64,000 nt of DNA from Polynucleobacter sp. UK-Kesae-W10. Lineage in GTDB: Bacteria; Pseudomonadota; Gammaproteobacteria; Burkholderiales; Burkholderiaceae. The notes below the pieces were generated by a model that was not told the DNA's origin, did no database searches, and worked only from the letters and a program-made list of their open reading frames with translations. Numbering within the stretch: position 1 is the first letter of the stretch; the number at the start of each line of letters is the position of its first letter. Location: the NCBI RefSeq assembly GCF_018881575.1, contig NZ_JACVQB010000001.1, forward strand, positions 730,986 through 794,985, given 5' to 3'. This document shows, piece by piece, positions 32,135 to 43,118 of the stretch. A program made the position numbers and the translations under genes.

Positions 32135-32932
32135 TTAAGCCAATTGTTGGATCGCAATACTGGCGCTGAGCTCTTCTCCGCCGCCGCCAGAGCGCACCCC
32201 TTTGACGGGTGCTGCGGAATAGTAATCGCGGCCAATGGCCAAGCGAATATGGCGTGCATCAATGAGGCAAGCATGCGTGATATCCACACTTACCCAGGTG
32301 CCTTTTTCTATGTCGCTGCAAAAATCAATCCAGGCATGGCTCGCTAGATTAGGAGATTCTTCTGCAAAGAAATAGCCGCTGACGTACCTAGCGGGAATAT
32401 TGGAAGCACGGCAAAGACTGAGCATAATGTGCGCATGGTCTTGGCAGACGCCAGATTTCATGGCAAACGACTGGGCCGCAGTCGTTGCAAAGTTGGTTTG
32501 ACCAGGGGAGTACACAATTAAACCTTGCACTGCTTCAGCGAGTTTTAGTACTTGATCTACTGAATTTTTCTTTGGAATGCTATAAGAAAAATATTCCAAC
32601 ATTTCATCGGTAGGCTCAGTCAGATTGGTTTGTTGCAAAAGATAGTAGGGTGAAACTGCTTTGGCATCATCAGAAAACTCAAATGCGTCATGAGTTTGCA
32701 CCTCGCCCTCAGCCTCAATCATCATCGAGGTGTAAGGAGTCTCTTGAACAAATACACTGCAGTTATTGCCAAATGCGTCAATTGAGCTTGACGCCTTAAT
32801 GGGTGTGCTAATTTTCCATTTATCAATTTGCTGCCCAGCAGTACTGGGCGGGGTCAAGCGCAACTCCTGGATGGAGTAGCGGACCGGTGTTTCATAACGG
32901 TATTCAGTGCGATGGCGGATCTTCAGATGCAT
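32135..32932 (-). CDS. Transglutaminase-like cysteine peptidase family protein
   Basis: A 265-residue protein with an N-terminal beta-rich domain (LKIRHRTEYRYETPVRYSIQ, the family opening) and a transglutaminase core. The Cys-His-Asp triad is visible: Cys in SGVCQDHAHIM, His in LASHAWIDF, Asp a little downstream in SVDITHAC. Relatives act as amidases or peptidases rather than cross-linkers. It sits 17 bases after the alpha-E gene and upstream of Anbu; the conserved grouping suggests it trims or hydrolyses a peptide made by the ATP-grasp protein, which is inference from published comparative genomics of these families. Confidence 0.88.
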   Translation of the reverse strand: MHLKIRHRTEYRYETPVRYSIQELRLTPPSTAGQQIDKWKISTPIKASSSIDAFGNNCSVFVQETPYTSMMIEAEGEVQTHDAFEFSDDAKAVSPYYLLQQTNLTEPTDEMLEYFSYSIPKKNSVDQVLKLAEAVQGLIVYSPGQTNFATTAAQSFAMKSGVCQDHAHIMLSLCRASNIPARYVSGYFFAEESPNLASHAWIDFCSDIEKGTWVSVDITHACLIDARHIRLAIGRDYYSAAPVKGVRSGGGGEELSASIAIQQLA

Positions 32933-32949
32933 ATATTTTTCGTAATACT

Positions 32950-33927
32950 TTAGGCTACTGCCAGTGGAATGAGATAAGCGCTACTGAACTCATCGGCAAT
33001 GTGATTGATCCGTTCTAAAAAGGCTTCAATAAATTCTTCTAAGCCCTGTTCAAACACTTCATCAATGTCGGAATAGTCTAAGCTCGCTTTGAGTTTTCCA
33101 AGTAGGCGCTCAATTTCTTTAGATTGCTGATTCTTCACTTCAGAGATGAGTGGGATGAGTTCATTTACACAGCACACTAAAGAGCGTGGCATTTGCTTAT
33201 TGAAAATCAAGAGCTGCGCAACCTGTTTTGGTGTTACCTGATCTGAATAAATTTGGCGGTAAATCTCAAAGGCGGAAACGGAGCGCAGCAGGGCGGCCCA
33301 GTGATAGAAGTCAAAGAACTCACCATCGGTGCCTTCTTCGGAAGATTTATGAGCGCCCAGCACTTTGAGTGCAGCCTGATCTTCATACTTCGTTTCTAAA
33401 ATTCGGGCGGTGTTATCGGCGCGCTCTAGGAGAGTGCCTACATTGATGAAGTAGAAAGCCTCATTCTTAAGCATCGTGCCGTAGAGAACGCCTCTAAAAA
33501 GGTGGCAACGGTGCTTTACCCACTCCAGAAGTCTGCTGGGATCAGCTTGATGTCGTGCTTCTAAAATGCGTTGCAGTTCAAGCCAGGTCGTATTTTGGGT
33601 TTCCCATACTTCTGAAGTAATTTTGCCGCGAATGACCCGGGCGTTTTCGCGGGCAGCAAACAGACAAGAAACAATGCTGGAAGGATTGCTGGTTTCATAA
33701 ATCATGAAATCCAAGACATTCTCGCGATTAATCACATCATATTTACTGAGAAACGCATCCTCTAGCTTAGAAATGGTTAATAACTTTTTCCAGCTCTGTT
33801 CCAGGAACTCCGCAGGCTGTGGCAGGAGTGAGGTTTGGTGGTTGACATCGAGCATGCGGGCAGTATTTTCTGCACGCTCGGTATAGCGAGCCATCCAATA
33901 TAAGCAATCAGCGGTACGACTTAACAT
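32950..33927 (-). CDS. Alpha-E domain protein (COG2307)
   Basis: An all-alpha protein of 325 residues that begins LSRTADCLYWMARYTERAENTARMLDV, the diagnostic alpha-E opening, with a second copy-like motif later (NVGTLLERADNTARILETKYED). It has no recognisable catalytic residues and is always found with the circularly permuted ATP-grasp gene, here 13 bases upstream. The internal similarity of the two ERAENTARML/ERADNTARIL segments suggests an ancient internal duplication. Biochemical role unknown. Confidence 0.88.
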   Translation of the reverse strand: MLSRTADCLYWMARYTERAENTARMLDVNHQTSLLPQPAEFLEQSWKKLLTISKLEDAFLSKYDVINRENVLDFMIYETSNPSSIVSCLFAARENARVIRGKITSEVWETQNTTWLELQRILEARHQADPSRLLEWVKHRCHLFRGVLYGTMLKNEAFYFINVGTLLERADNTARILETKYEDQAALKVLGAHKSSEEGTDGEFFDFYHWAALLRSVSAFEIYRQIYSDQVTPKQVAQLLIFNKQMPRSLVCCVNELIPLISEVKNQQSKEIERLLGKLKASLDYSDIDEVFEQGLEEFIEAFLERINHIADEFSSAYLIPLAVA

Positions 33928-33940
33928 ATTTACTCTTCCC

Positions 33941-35359
33941 TTATTCCTCTAATACCCAGGTATCTTTAGTGCCGCCACCTTGGGAGGAGTTCACGACTAA
34001 AGAACCTTCTTTAAGGGCAACCCTAGTTAGGCCACCTGGAACCATCTTGATGGTTTTTCCTGAGAGCACAAAGGGGCGTAAATCAATATGTCTTGGGGCA
34101 ACACCAGACTCCACAAATGTTGGGCATGTAGAGAGTGCAAGGGTTGGTTGCGCAATGTACTTATCAGGATTGGCAACTAGATGTGTGCGGAACTCTTCAA
34201 TCTCTGCTTTCGTAGAAGCGGGGCCGACCAACATGCCATAACCGCCAGCGCCATGAGTAAGCTTTACTACCAGCTTCTCTAAGTTGGCTAATGTGTATGC
34301 CAAATCATCGGGCTTACGACATTGGAAGGTGGGCACATTATTGAGAATCGGCTTTTCACCGAGATAAAACTCGATCATCTCTGGAACATATGGATAGATG
34401 GATTTGTCATCTGCAATGCCCGTTCCAATGGCATTGGCTAAGGTCACATTACCAGCACGATGCGCAGATAAAAGTCCGGCTACTCCGAGGGTCGAATCAG
34501 AGCGAAACGCCAATGGATCCAAGAAGTCATCATCAACACGACGATAGATCACATCTACTCGCTCAGGTCCTTGGGTGGTTCGCATAAATACTTGTTCATT
34601 TTTGACAAACAAATCCTTGCCCTCAACCAATTCCACACCCATTTGTTGTGCTAGATAGCTATGCTCAAAGTAAGCGGAGTTATACATGCCTGGAGTGAGC
34701 ACAACAACGTTAGGTTTCTTGACATCATCTGGCTTAACAGACTTGAGGCATTCTAGTAATAAGTCTGGGTAGTGTTCAACCGGAGCAATACGATATTTCT
34801 GAAAGAGATCGGGAAAGAGTCGCATCATCATCTTGCGATCTTCCACCATGTATGACACGCCAGATGGAACCCGTAGGTTATCTTCTAGTACATAGAATTC
34901 ACCTTCGCCGGCGCGCACAATATCAATACCGGCAATTTGCGCATAGATATCGCGCGGCACACTCACATTACGCATCTCAGGACGATATTGCGCATTGTTA
35001 TAAATTTGTTCAGCAGGGACAATGCCTGCTTTGATAATTTCTTCATCGTGATACACGTCATAGATGAAGCGATTGAGCGCTTTTACGCGTTGACGTAAGC
35101 CAGCCTCCAGTTGCTCCCATTCTTTGGCGGTAAAAATGCGTGGTACCTGATCGAAGGGAATAGTCCGCTCGGATCCCAGGTCGTCACCATAGACTGCGAA
35201 GGTGATGCCCACGCGTCTAAAGATGAGGTCCGCTTCAGCGCGCTTCAGTCCCATGAGGGTGTCGCTCTGTTGCTTTAACCAGTTATGAAAAATTTGGTAG
35301 TGGGGTCGCGCCTTACCTGAGGCGTCGAGCATTTCGTCAAAAGGCAATTTCATACTCAT
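33941..35359 (-). CDS. Circularly permuted type 2 ATP-grasp protein (COG2308)
   Basis: Predicted carboxylate-amine ligase, expected to form a peptide or amide bond with ATP. The frame is open to 35425, but I place the start at 35359 (MSMKLPFDEML), eleven bases after AAAGG on the minus strand; the product is then 472 residues. Features: PHYQIFHNWL near the N-terminus, VLEDNLRVPSGVSYMVEDR (conserved core), VDVIYRRVDDDFLDP, and VVKLTHGAGGYGMLVGP towards the C-terminus. It heads the cluster with alpha-E, transglutaminase and Anbu, which together look like a make-and-degrade system for a peptide tag or small peptide. Confidence 0.9.
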   Translation of the reverse strand: MSMKLPFDEMLDASGKARPHYQIFHNWLKQQSDTLMGLKRAEADLIFRRVGITFAVYGDDLGSERTIPFDQVPRIFTAKEWEQLEAGLRQRVKALNRFIYDVYHDEEIIKAGIVPAEQIYNNAQYRPEMRNVSVPRDIYAQIAGIDIVRAGEGEFYVLEDNLRVPSGVSYMVEDRKMMMRLFPDLFQKYRIAPVEHYPDLLLECLKSVKPDDVKKPNVVVLTPGMYNSAYFEHSYLAQQMGVELVEGKDLFVKNEQVFMRTTQGPERVDVIYRRVDDDFLDPLAFRSDSTLGVAGLLSAHRAGNVTLANAIGTGIADDKSIYPYVPEMIEFYLGEKPILNNVPTFQCRKPDDLAYTLANLEKLVVKLTHGAGGYGMLVGPASTKAEIEEFRTHLVANPDKYIAQPTLALSTCPTFVESGVAPRHIDLRPFVLSGKTIKMVPGGLTRVALKEGSLVVNSSQGGGTKDTWVLEE

Positions 35360-35462
35360 CAAACTAATGCCTTTAAGAAGACTGCTTGGAGTGATTTGAA
35401 GCAGCTTGGTGCTGCAATGCACCATAATAGTGCATAAATACTGAACTTAGGCTTTTTACGCC

Positions 35463-35915
35463 TCAGGCGTTCAAATCGCCTCTCGCGATTCTGCCTTTTT
35501 GGACCTCCCACTCACGTTCCTTAGTGGCAGCGCGTTTATCGTGTTGCTTCTTGCCGCGGGCCAAGCCAATTTCGCACTTCACATTTCCTTTGGAAAAGTG
35601 CAAATTTAAGGGAACCAGGGTGTAGCCTTTTTGCTCTACTTTGCCAATTAACTTGCGGATTTCAATGGCATTGAGAAGGAGCTTGCGCGTGCGGGTGCTA
35701 TCGGGGACGATATGAGTGGAGGCTGAAAGTAGGGGGGTGATATGGCAGCCGATGAGAAAAAGCTCCGCCTTGCGTATGACTACATACGCTTCTTTGATGT
35801 GCACGCGACCAGCACGAATGGCTTTTACTTCCCAGCCCTCCAGCACTAATCCGGCCTCAAAACGCTCCTCGATAAAATAATCAAAGAAGGCTTTTTTGTT
35901 ATCGACGATACTCAT
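35463..35915 (-). CDS. smpB: SsrA-binding protein SmpB
   Basis: Delivers tmRNA to stalled ribosomes. The 150-residue protein has the OB-fold core [21 protein letters not shown] and the basic C-terminal tail ending in [10 protein letters not shown] that reads the empty mRNA channel ([15 protein letters not shown]). It is divergent from ratA with only 25 bases between the starts, the conserved smpB / ratA-rnfH arrangement. tmRNA itself is not in the window. Confidence 0.97.
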   Translation of the reverse strand: MSIVDNKKAFFDYFIEERFEAGLVLEGWEVKAIRAGRVHIKEAYVVIRKAELFLIGCHITPLLSASTHIVPDSTRTRKLLLNAIEIRKLIGKVEQKGYTLVPLNLHFSKGNVKCEIGLARGKKQHDKRAATKEREWEVQKGRIARGDLNA

Positions 35916-35940
35916 ATTTATTTAGCTTCCAAGATCGATT

Positions 35941-36372
35941 ATGGCAGACGTCTACAAGACCGTTTTAATTGGCCAATCAGCCGACCGCATGTATGGTTTG
36001 GTGACTGATGTAGCGCGCTACCCTGAGTTTTTGCCTTGGTGTGGTGGGGTAGAAATATTTGAGCAGACCGAAACCGTCCTAGACGCCAAAATTAATATCA
36101 GCTTTAAGGGCATTAATCAGTACTTTCATACGCGTAACGTGAACCATCGCCCAGAGACTATTGATATGGTTTTTGTGGATGGCCCGTTTAAGCACTTCTC
36201 TGGCCAGTGGAACTTCATTCCCTTGCGTGAGGATGCTTGCAAGGTCGAATTTAAACTCCATTGGGAATTCAAGAGCGTCATTTTGGACAAGATTATTGGT
36301 CCTGTCTTCGGCCATATTGCCGGTACCTTTGTAGATTGTTTTGTAAAGCGTGCTGAAGAGTTGTATGGCTGA
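35941..36372 (+). CDS. ratA: RatA-type START/COQ10-fold protein
   Basis: A 143-residue helix-grip (SRPBCC) protein. The N-terminus YKTVLIGQSADRMYGLVTDVARYPEFLPWCGG is the classic opening of this family, and the long C-terminal helix carries AGTFVDCFVKRAEEL. The name RatA comes from the E. coli protein that blocks 70S assembly, but homologues (COQ10) bind ubiquinone and assist respiration, so a toxin role should not be assumed. It overlaps the rnfH gene by eight bases. Confidence 0.9.
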   Translation: MADVYKTVLIGQSADRMYGLVTDVARYPEFLPWCGGVEIFEQTETVLDAKINISFKGINQYFHTRNVNHRPETIDMVFVDGPFKHFSGQWNFIPLREDACKVEFKLHWEFKSVILDKIIGPVFGHIAGTFVDCFVKRAEELYG

Positions 36373-36715
36373 TCCAACTTTGGATATTTGGATCTGCGAT
36401 GCGCGGCAGAGTGAGCCGGTGCTCAGGCCTTTTCAGCTGAGCGTTGCCCCTGGTGAACAGTCTACTGTTGGTTTAGCCATCGTGAGGGCGGGTCTGGCCT
36501 CTGGTCAGGATGATCCCGTTTTGGCTAGAAAGGGCTGTTTTGGCGTCTTTGGCAAACGTAAAGATTGGGATAGCCCGATTTATCAAGGTGACCGGCTAGA
36601 GCTCTATGCACCGCTCTTGATAGACCCAAAGGCGGTTAGGCGTAAAAAGGCCAATCAGAACCTGGATGCCAAATTCCAGGCTGCCGCAGCCAAAAGGAAG
36701 GCTAGGAGGCTATAA
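36365..36715 (+). CDS. rnfH: RnfH-family ubiquitin-like protein (RatB)
   Basis: A small beta-grasp-fold protein of 116 residues starting MADPTLDIWICDARQ, overlapping the ratA end; the frame is open a further five codons but this ATG matches the family start. Conserved GKRKDWDSPIYQGDRLELYAPLLIDPKAVRRKKA is typical for RnfH. Role is not established; the name reflects its presence near rnf genes in other bacteria. The stop TAA lies inside a TATAAT (36711-36716) that may be the -10 box of guaB. Confidence 0.9.
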   Translation: MADPTLDIWICDARQSEPVLRPFQLSVAPGEQSTVGLAIVRAGLASGQDDPVLARKGCFGVFGKRKDWDSPIYQGDRLELYAPLLIDPKAVRRKKANQNLDAKFQAAAAKRKARRL

Positions 36716-36732
36716 TCTGTTTTTGCGACTAG

Positions 36733-38205
<1,473 letters not shown>

Positions 38206-38242
38206 CAACTAAATAAAAGCTGAAATTAAGGCTGCTCTTTTC

Positions 38243-39850
<1,608 letters not shown>

Positions 39851-40012
39851 AAAATCTTACGTAAGCTATTGATTTATATAGATTTTGTAGTTACACAAAA
39901 CAGACGTACTCCCAACTAAGTTGTTGATTTGGTTGGGCTTTGGCATTAAAGTTCACAACGCTATATTGAATCGCGTCTAGCTATGTTTAAAGCGGCAGTT
40001 GAGTTGGTTTGA

Positions 40013-41338
40013 TTAGATGTGAAAGAACTGAAGTCCTGTGTGTAAATCAGGCTCATATTTGTTTGGTGAACGATTTAAGCTGACGTGCGCACCTATTTCT
40101 GCGTTATTCCAGTGCGATTTTCTATCTAGAATATTTCTTAGCAATCGTTCATCAAGTTTACATTCCAGCTTGTCCCCAACTTCTTCGTCCATTTGTAAAT
40201 GTTTGAATGTTGGATATATTGAATATCTTTCGCCGAACACATCCAATACAACATTGAATGTTGATGATACTCCAAATCTTCCCATTCTTTCTTTCATACC
40301 TTTCGCTGCTTTTTCAATGTCAGCAATTAGTTGTTCTTTGTTTGGCGTAGGCTCAAGTTGGTGAGGATATTTTATTTTCGATAAATCATCTTTTATGTAG
40401 CGCCTCATTTCCTCTAAGTTTATGGGCTCATACTTTTTGTCAGCAACCCCATATTCAATATCAAGCGTATCATTTTCACGAAGCAAAATAACTTTAGTGG
40501 GTTCAATGTTTTTTGTTTCGAGCCATTTCGCACACTCATCCCAAGTGGTTGTCCCCAAATATTTATTTTTGTAATGTAAATCTCCTCCAAGAACATAAGC
40601 CCCTGCGAAAGGTAGCATATATTTTGGCTTCATTGCGTCAATAATACTTTTTACGTGATTAAAGTTTCGTTCAAGCACCCTATCATTTTCAGCAATTTTT
40701 TCTTCTTCTGTTAGGTTATCAAAACAGCTTGGATATGGACCTGCTGCGTTGTAGTTAAGCATAGCAAGTGTTATTGGTCCATATTTTTCGCGTAGCATAC
40801 TTGCTGATTCTATTGTTGGTGTATTGTCGTTAGCATTGATGGCCGATACACCGTCACAGGAAATAAGTAAAGCTGAATCAATAAGATTTCCAATGGTTGC
40901 GTCGTGAAAGTTGTGCTTGGCAAACGGCGAAAACATAGTCAACTTAAACTCTCTGAAGTTTATGGTTTCTTCATTTTTTATTTTTATTAGATTTTTGTAA
41001 CCAAGCGCCGTTAGTTTTTTTATCAAAAAGTTTGGACCGTGGTCTAAAACGATTAGAGGCATTGACTTTTCAAAGTCAAAGTTTCGTTCGTCAAAGTGGT
41101 CTGGATGTAAGTGAGAAATATATATTGCGTCAACATTTTTAACATCGTTGATTGTTGTCTTTAGTTTCGGAAAGTGGCACCAGCTTCCGTCAAATACACC
41201 ATCAACCAACCAGGGGTCACATAATATTTGAGTGCCATTCTTGCCGATAAATATTCCGCAAGCATTTGCTATGAACTTAAAGGAAAGTTTGTGTTTGTCT
41301 AGAGTCATTGACATCATCTTCAGTGTGTAGTGCTTCAT
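40013..41338 (-). CDS. Metallo-beta-lactamase-fold hydrolase (UlaG/CMAH-like), horizontally acquired
   Basis: A 441-residue protein (counting from the ATG at 41338; the frame is open to a TTG at 41389, and ATGs at 41317, 41314 and 41308 are alternatives, none with a good Shine-Dalgarno). The MBL metal motif HLHPDHFD is clear (His76, His78, Asp80, His81), preceded by LCDPWLVDGVF and followed by LDHGP and SPFAKHNFHD. The long C-terminal region, with HWNNAEIGAHVSLNRSPNKY and a final FFHI, resembles CMP-Neu5Ac-hydroxylase-like MBL proteins of surface-polysaccharide loci, but the Rieske part is absent. It is Lys/Asn/Ile-rich with AT-rich codons, unlike its neighbours. Function unknown. Confidence 0.8.
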   Translation of the reverse strand: MKHYTLKMMSMTLDKHKLSFKFIANACGIFIGKNGTQILCDPWLVDGVFDGSWCHFPKLKTTINDVKNVDAIYISHLHPDHFDERNFDFEKSMPLIVLDHGPNFLIKKLTALGYKNLIKIKNEETINFREFKLTMFSPFAKHNFHDATIGNLIDSALLISCDGVSAINANDNTPTIESASMLREKYGPITLAMLNYNAAGPYPSCFDNLTEEEKIAENDRVLERNFNHVKSIIDAMKPKYMLPFAGAYVLGGDLHYKNKYLGTTTWDECAKWLETKNIEPTKVILLRENDTLDIEYGVADKKYEPINLEEMRRYIKDDLSKIKYPHQLEPTPNKEQLIADIEKAAKGMKERMGRFGVSSTFNVVLDVFGERYSIYPTFKHLQMDEEVGDKLECKLDERLLRNILDRKSHWNNAEIGAHVSLNRSPNKYEPDLHTGLQFFHI

Positions 41339-41544
41339 TTTACGTGTGCGTCGTAGCTGCGTAAAGTGCTTTTTCTTTTTGTAGCGCAACGTTTAACCAT
41401 AAGCGTGTAAAATCCAACAAACACAATGGGTTACGCAAAGGTATGTTGCTACTAGAACGAGCAAAAAAGTCACGAAAAACTTACGCACAGAAAATTTGGC
41501 GTGCTGAAAGCCGCTTAAATTCTGGGTTTTTTACCAGAGTAACT

Positions 41545-41559
41545 ATTGAGTGGGAGTAG
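41545..41559 (+). repeat. Right attachment-type repeat (second copy of guaA 3' end)
   Basis: ATTGAGTGGGAGTAG matches the guaA terminus with one mismatch. Read in frame, it and the bases before it encode VTIEWE-stop, so it is a displaced guaA C-terminus. It is followed by a weak hairpin (AGTAggCGTT / AACGTACT, 41556-41577) that may have been the original sequence downstream of guaA. Confidence 0.75.
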
Positions 41560-41594
41560 GCGTTTTAATAACGTACTAATCCCATTTTGCGCAA

Positions 41595-42395
41595 ATGATC
41601 GAGTTACGCCAAACTGCTCTCGAAATCCTGTTGATGACAGATGCGCAAATTAAGGTAAATCGAGTTCATCAATTATTCGATACTTATCAACAGAACCAAA
41701 TTTCATTGAACTCTGATGTGCGGTTGGAATGCTTGGATTCGAATCTACCGGGTAGACCACCAAAACCGGAATTAATTCCCCCCTTACAAGTGCCCAAACG
41801 ACGGATGGATACGGTTGAGGGTAGAGTCTCTTTGTTGCATTCTTTGGCGCATATTGAATTTAATGCGATTAACCTTGCCTTAGATGCTATTTGGCGCTTC
41901 CAAGGTATGCCTGACCAATACTATGGGGATTGGCTTCGAGTTGCAAAAGAAGAGGCCTATCACTTTACTTTGGTAAATGAATATATCGAGTCTCTAGGCT
42001 TTGCTTATGGCGACTTTCCAGCGCACAACAGCCTTTGGGAGATGGTAGAAAGAACCAGTGATGCAGTGATTGCCAGAATGGCATTGGTTCCTAGGACGAT
42101 GGAGGCAAGAGGCCTGGATGCGGTACCGTCGATTCGGGATCGCTTTAAGCAAATCAAAGAAGTGCGTGCAGTGGAGATACTGGAAATTATTTTGCGCGAT
42201 GAGGTTGGGCATGTTGCGATTGGCAATCATTGGTTTAACTATCTATGCAATCAAACCAATGTCTCTCCAATAAGCACCTATCGAGAGTTGGCTCAACAAT
42301 ATTCCGCTCCACGTTTGCGGGGGCCATTTAATATAGAAGCGCGTAGGCGAGCAGGTTTCACCGATGAAGAGCTCAGCTTGCTCGAGGCAACATAG
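41595..42395 (+). CDS. DUF455 ferritin-like protein
   Basis: A 266-residue helical protein with the ferritin-like di-iron ligand pattern: LAHIEFNAI, KEEAYHFTLV (ExxH) and RDEVGHVAIGNHWF (ExxH). The family is related to the tRNA-hydroxylase MiaE but its substrate is unknown. The ATG at 41595 lies 35 bases after the right att repeat; without the insert the gene would follow guaA directly. It is upstream of two exported paralogues on the same strand. Confidence 0.82.
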   Translation: MIELRQTALEILLMTDAQIKVNRVHQLFDTYQQNQISLNSDVRLECLDSNLPGRPPKPELIPPLQVPKRRMDTVEGRVSLLHSLAHIEFNAINLALDAIWRFQGMPDQYYGDWLRVAKEEAYHFTLVNEYIESLGFAYGDFPAHNSLWEMVERTSDAVIARMALVPRTMEARGLDAVPSIRDRFKQIKEVRAVEILEIILRDEVGHVAIGNHWFNYLCNQTNVSPISTYRELAQQYSAPRLRGPFNIEARRRAGFTDEELSLLEAT

Positions 42396-42419
42396 ACATT
42401 AATCTTTTAAGGGGGTTTT

Positions 42420-43118
42420 ATGAATTTATCGCGTCGCACCTTTATTGCATCTGCTGCTTTAATGCCGGTTGCATGTGGCATCCCTCTGTCTTATGAAAAA
42501 GGCGTTTCTGTTCCGGCCCCAAGCCCATTGCCAACGGTAAGGCCTCCCCAAGTAGGTCAGGAATGGTCCTATATCAAGAAAGATGTTTTCAATGGAAAGA
42601 CATTGGGCATCATTACTGAAAGGGTTGCGAATATAGGCTCTAGTATTACGATCGCCCGAACCGAAGATGGCAATATGCTGCCAAACGAAGTTCAATCTTC
42701 ATGGGGGTATGTCAGTGTGGATTCGCAATGGCCGAAGGTGATGCACTTTAGTCCAGCTCTCCCGCTTTGGCCCCTCGAGCTCTCCAGCTCTTGGAGTAAG
42801 CAATTTAATACCAAGTACACCATTGCTGGCTATCCGGATGGCAGGCTGAATTGGCAAGAATATATGAGTGCCCAGGGGTGGGAAAAGATTACCGTTCCAG
42901 CAGGGGAGTTCGTGACTTTGCGCTTTAGCAACCTCATCAACTATGAGAGTGAAGATGCCAACAAAATTGCTTGCATGCACAAAGAGACTATTTGGTTTGC
43001 TCCGCAAATCGGACGCTGGGTTGCTCGCGAGACCTCAGGGTCTTATGAGATTCAAGCGGATGGTGGCGCAACGATTTCTGAGGGTAGTTTTCAATGGCAA
43101 TTAACTTCATACAAGTAA
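42420..43118 (+). CDS. Exported protein of unknown function, first of a tandem pair
   Basis: I do not recognise a named family. The 232-residue product starts NLSRRTFIASAALMPVACG: a twin-arginine motif and a Cys that could be a lipidation site, although the residue at -3 is Pro rather than Leu. The mature part shares with the next gene the motifs VGQEW-Y, N-x-x-L-x-x-I/V-TERV, IAR...G..LP.E(V/I)QS.WG, and WFAP(Q/E)IGRW. Trp and aromatic residues are frequent, suggesting a beta-rich periplasmic or outer-membrane-facing fold. The stop overlaps the next start (TAATG). Confidence 0.75.
   Translation: MNLSRRTFIASAALMPVACGIPLSYEKGVSVPAPSPLPTVRPPQVGQEWSYIKKDVFNGKTLGIITERVANIGSSITIARTEDGNMLPNEVQSSWGYVSVDSQWPKVMHFSPALPLWPLELSSSWSKQFNTKYTIAGYPDGRLNWQEYMSAQGWEKITVPAGEFVTLRFSNLINYESEDANKIACMHKETIWFAPQIGRWVARETSGSYEIQADGGATISEGSFQWQLTSYK

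Larger units (their letters stand above)
39851..41559. mobile_element. Small AT-rich insert at the 3' end of guaA (remnant genomic island)
   Basis: About 1.7 kb bounded by the guaA-end repeats. It holds one gene, an MBL-fold protein on the minus strand, and no integrase or transposase. Two 60-base lines that I counted inside (40921 and 40981) have 19 and 18 G+C, against 31 in a guaA line (39481), so composition differs sharply from the neighbourhood. CTTACG occurs just inside both ends (39856 and about 41480), possibly arm-type recombinase sites. It is either a remnant after loss of the integrase or cargo moved by an integrase encoded elsewhere. Confidence 0.65.

Noticed and set aside
35941-36715. 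RatA-RatB as a true toxin-antitoxin pair
   Set aside because: The families are conserved housekeeping proteins (COQ10-like and RnfH) in a fixed smpB neighbourhood; nothing in the sequence indicates a toxin-antitoxin system.
39851-41594. An integrase or transposase gene in the guaA-linked insert
   Set aside because: Six-frame reading shows only the MBL-fold gene; no recombinase motif or transposon terminal inverted repeats.
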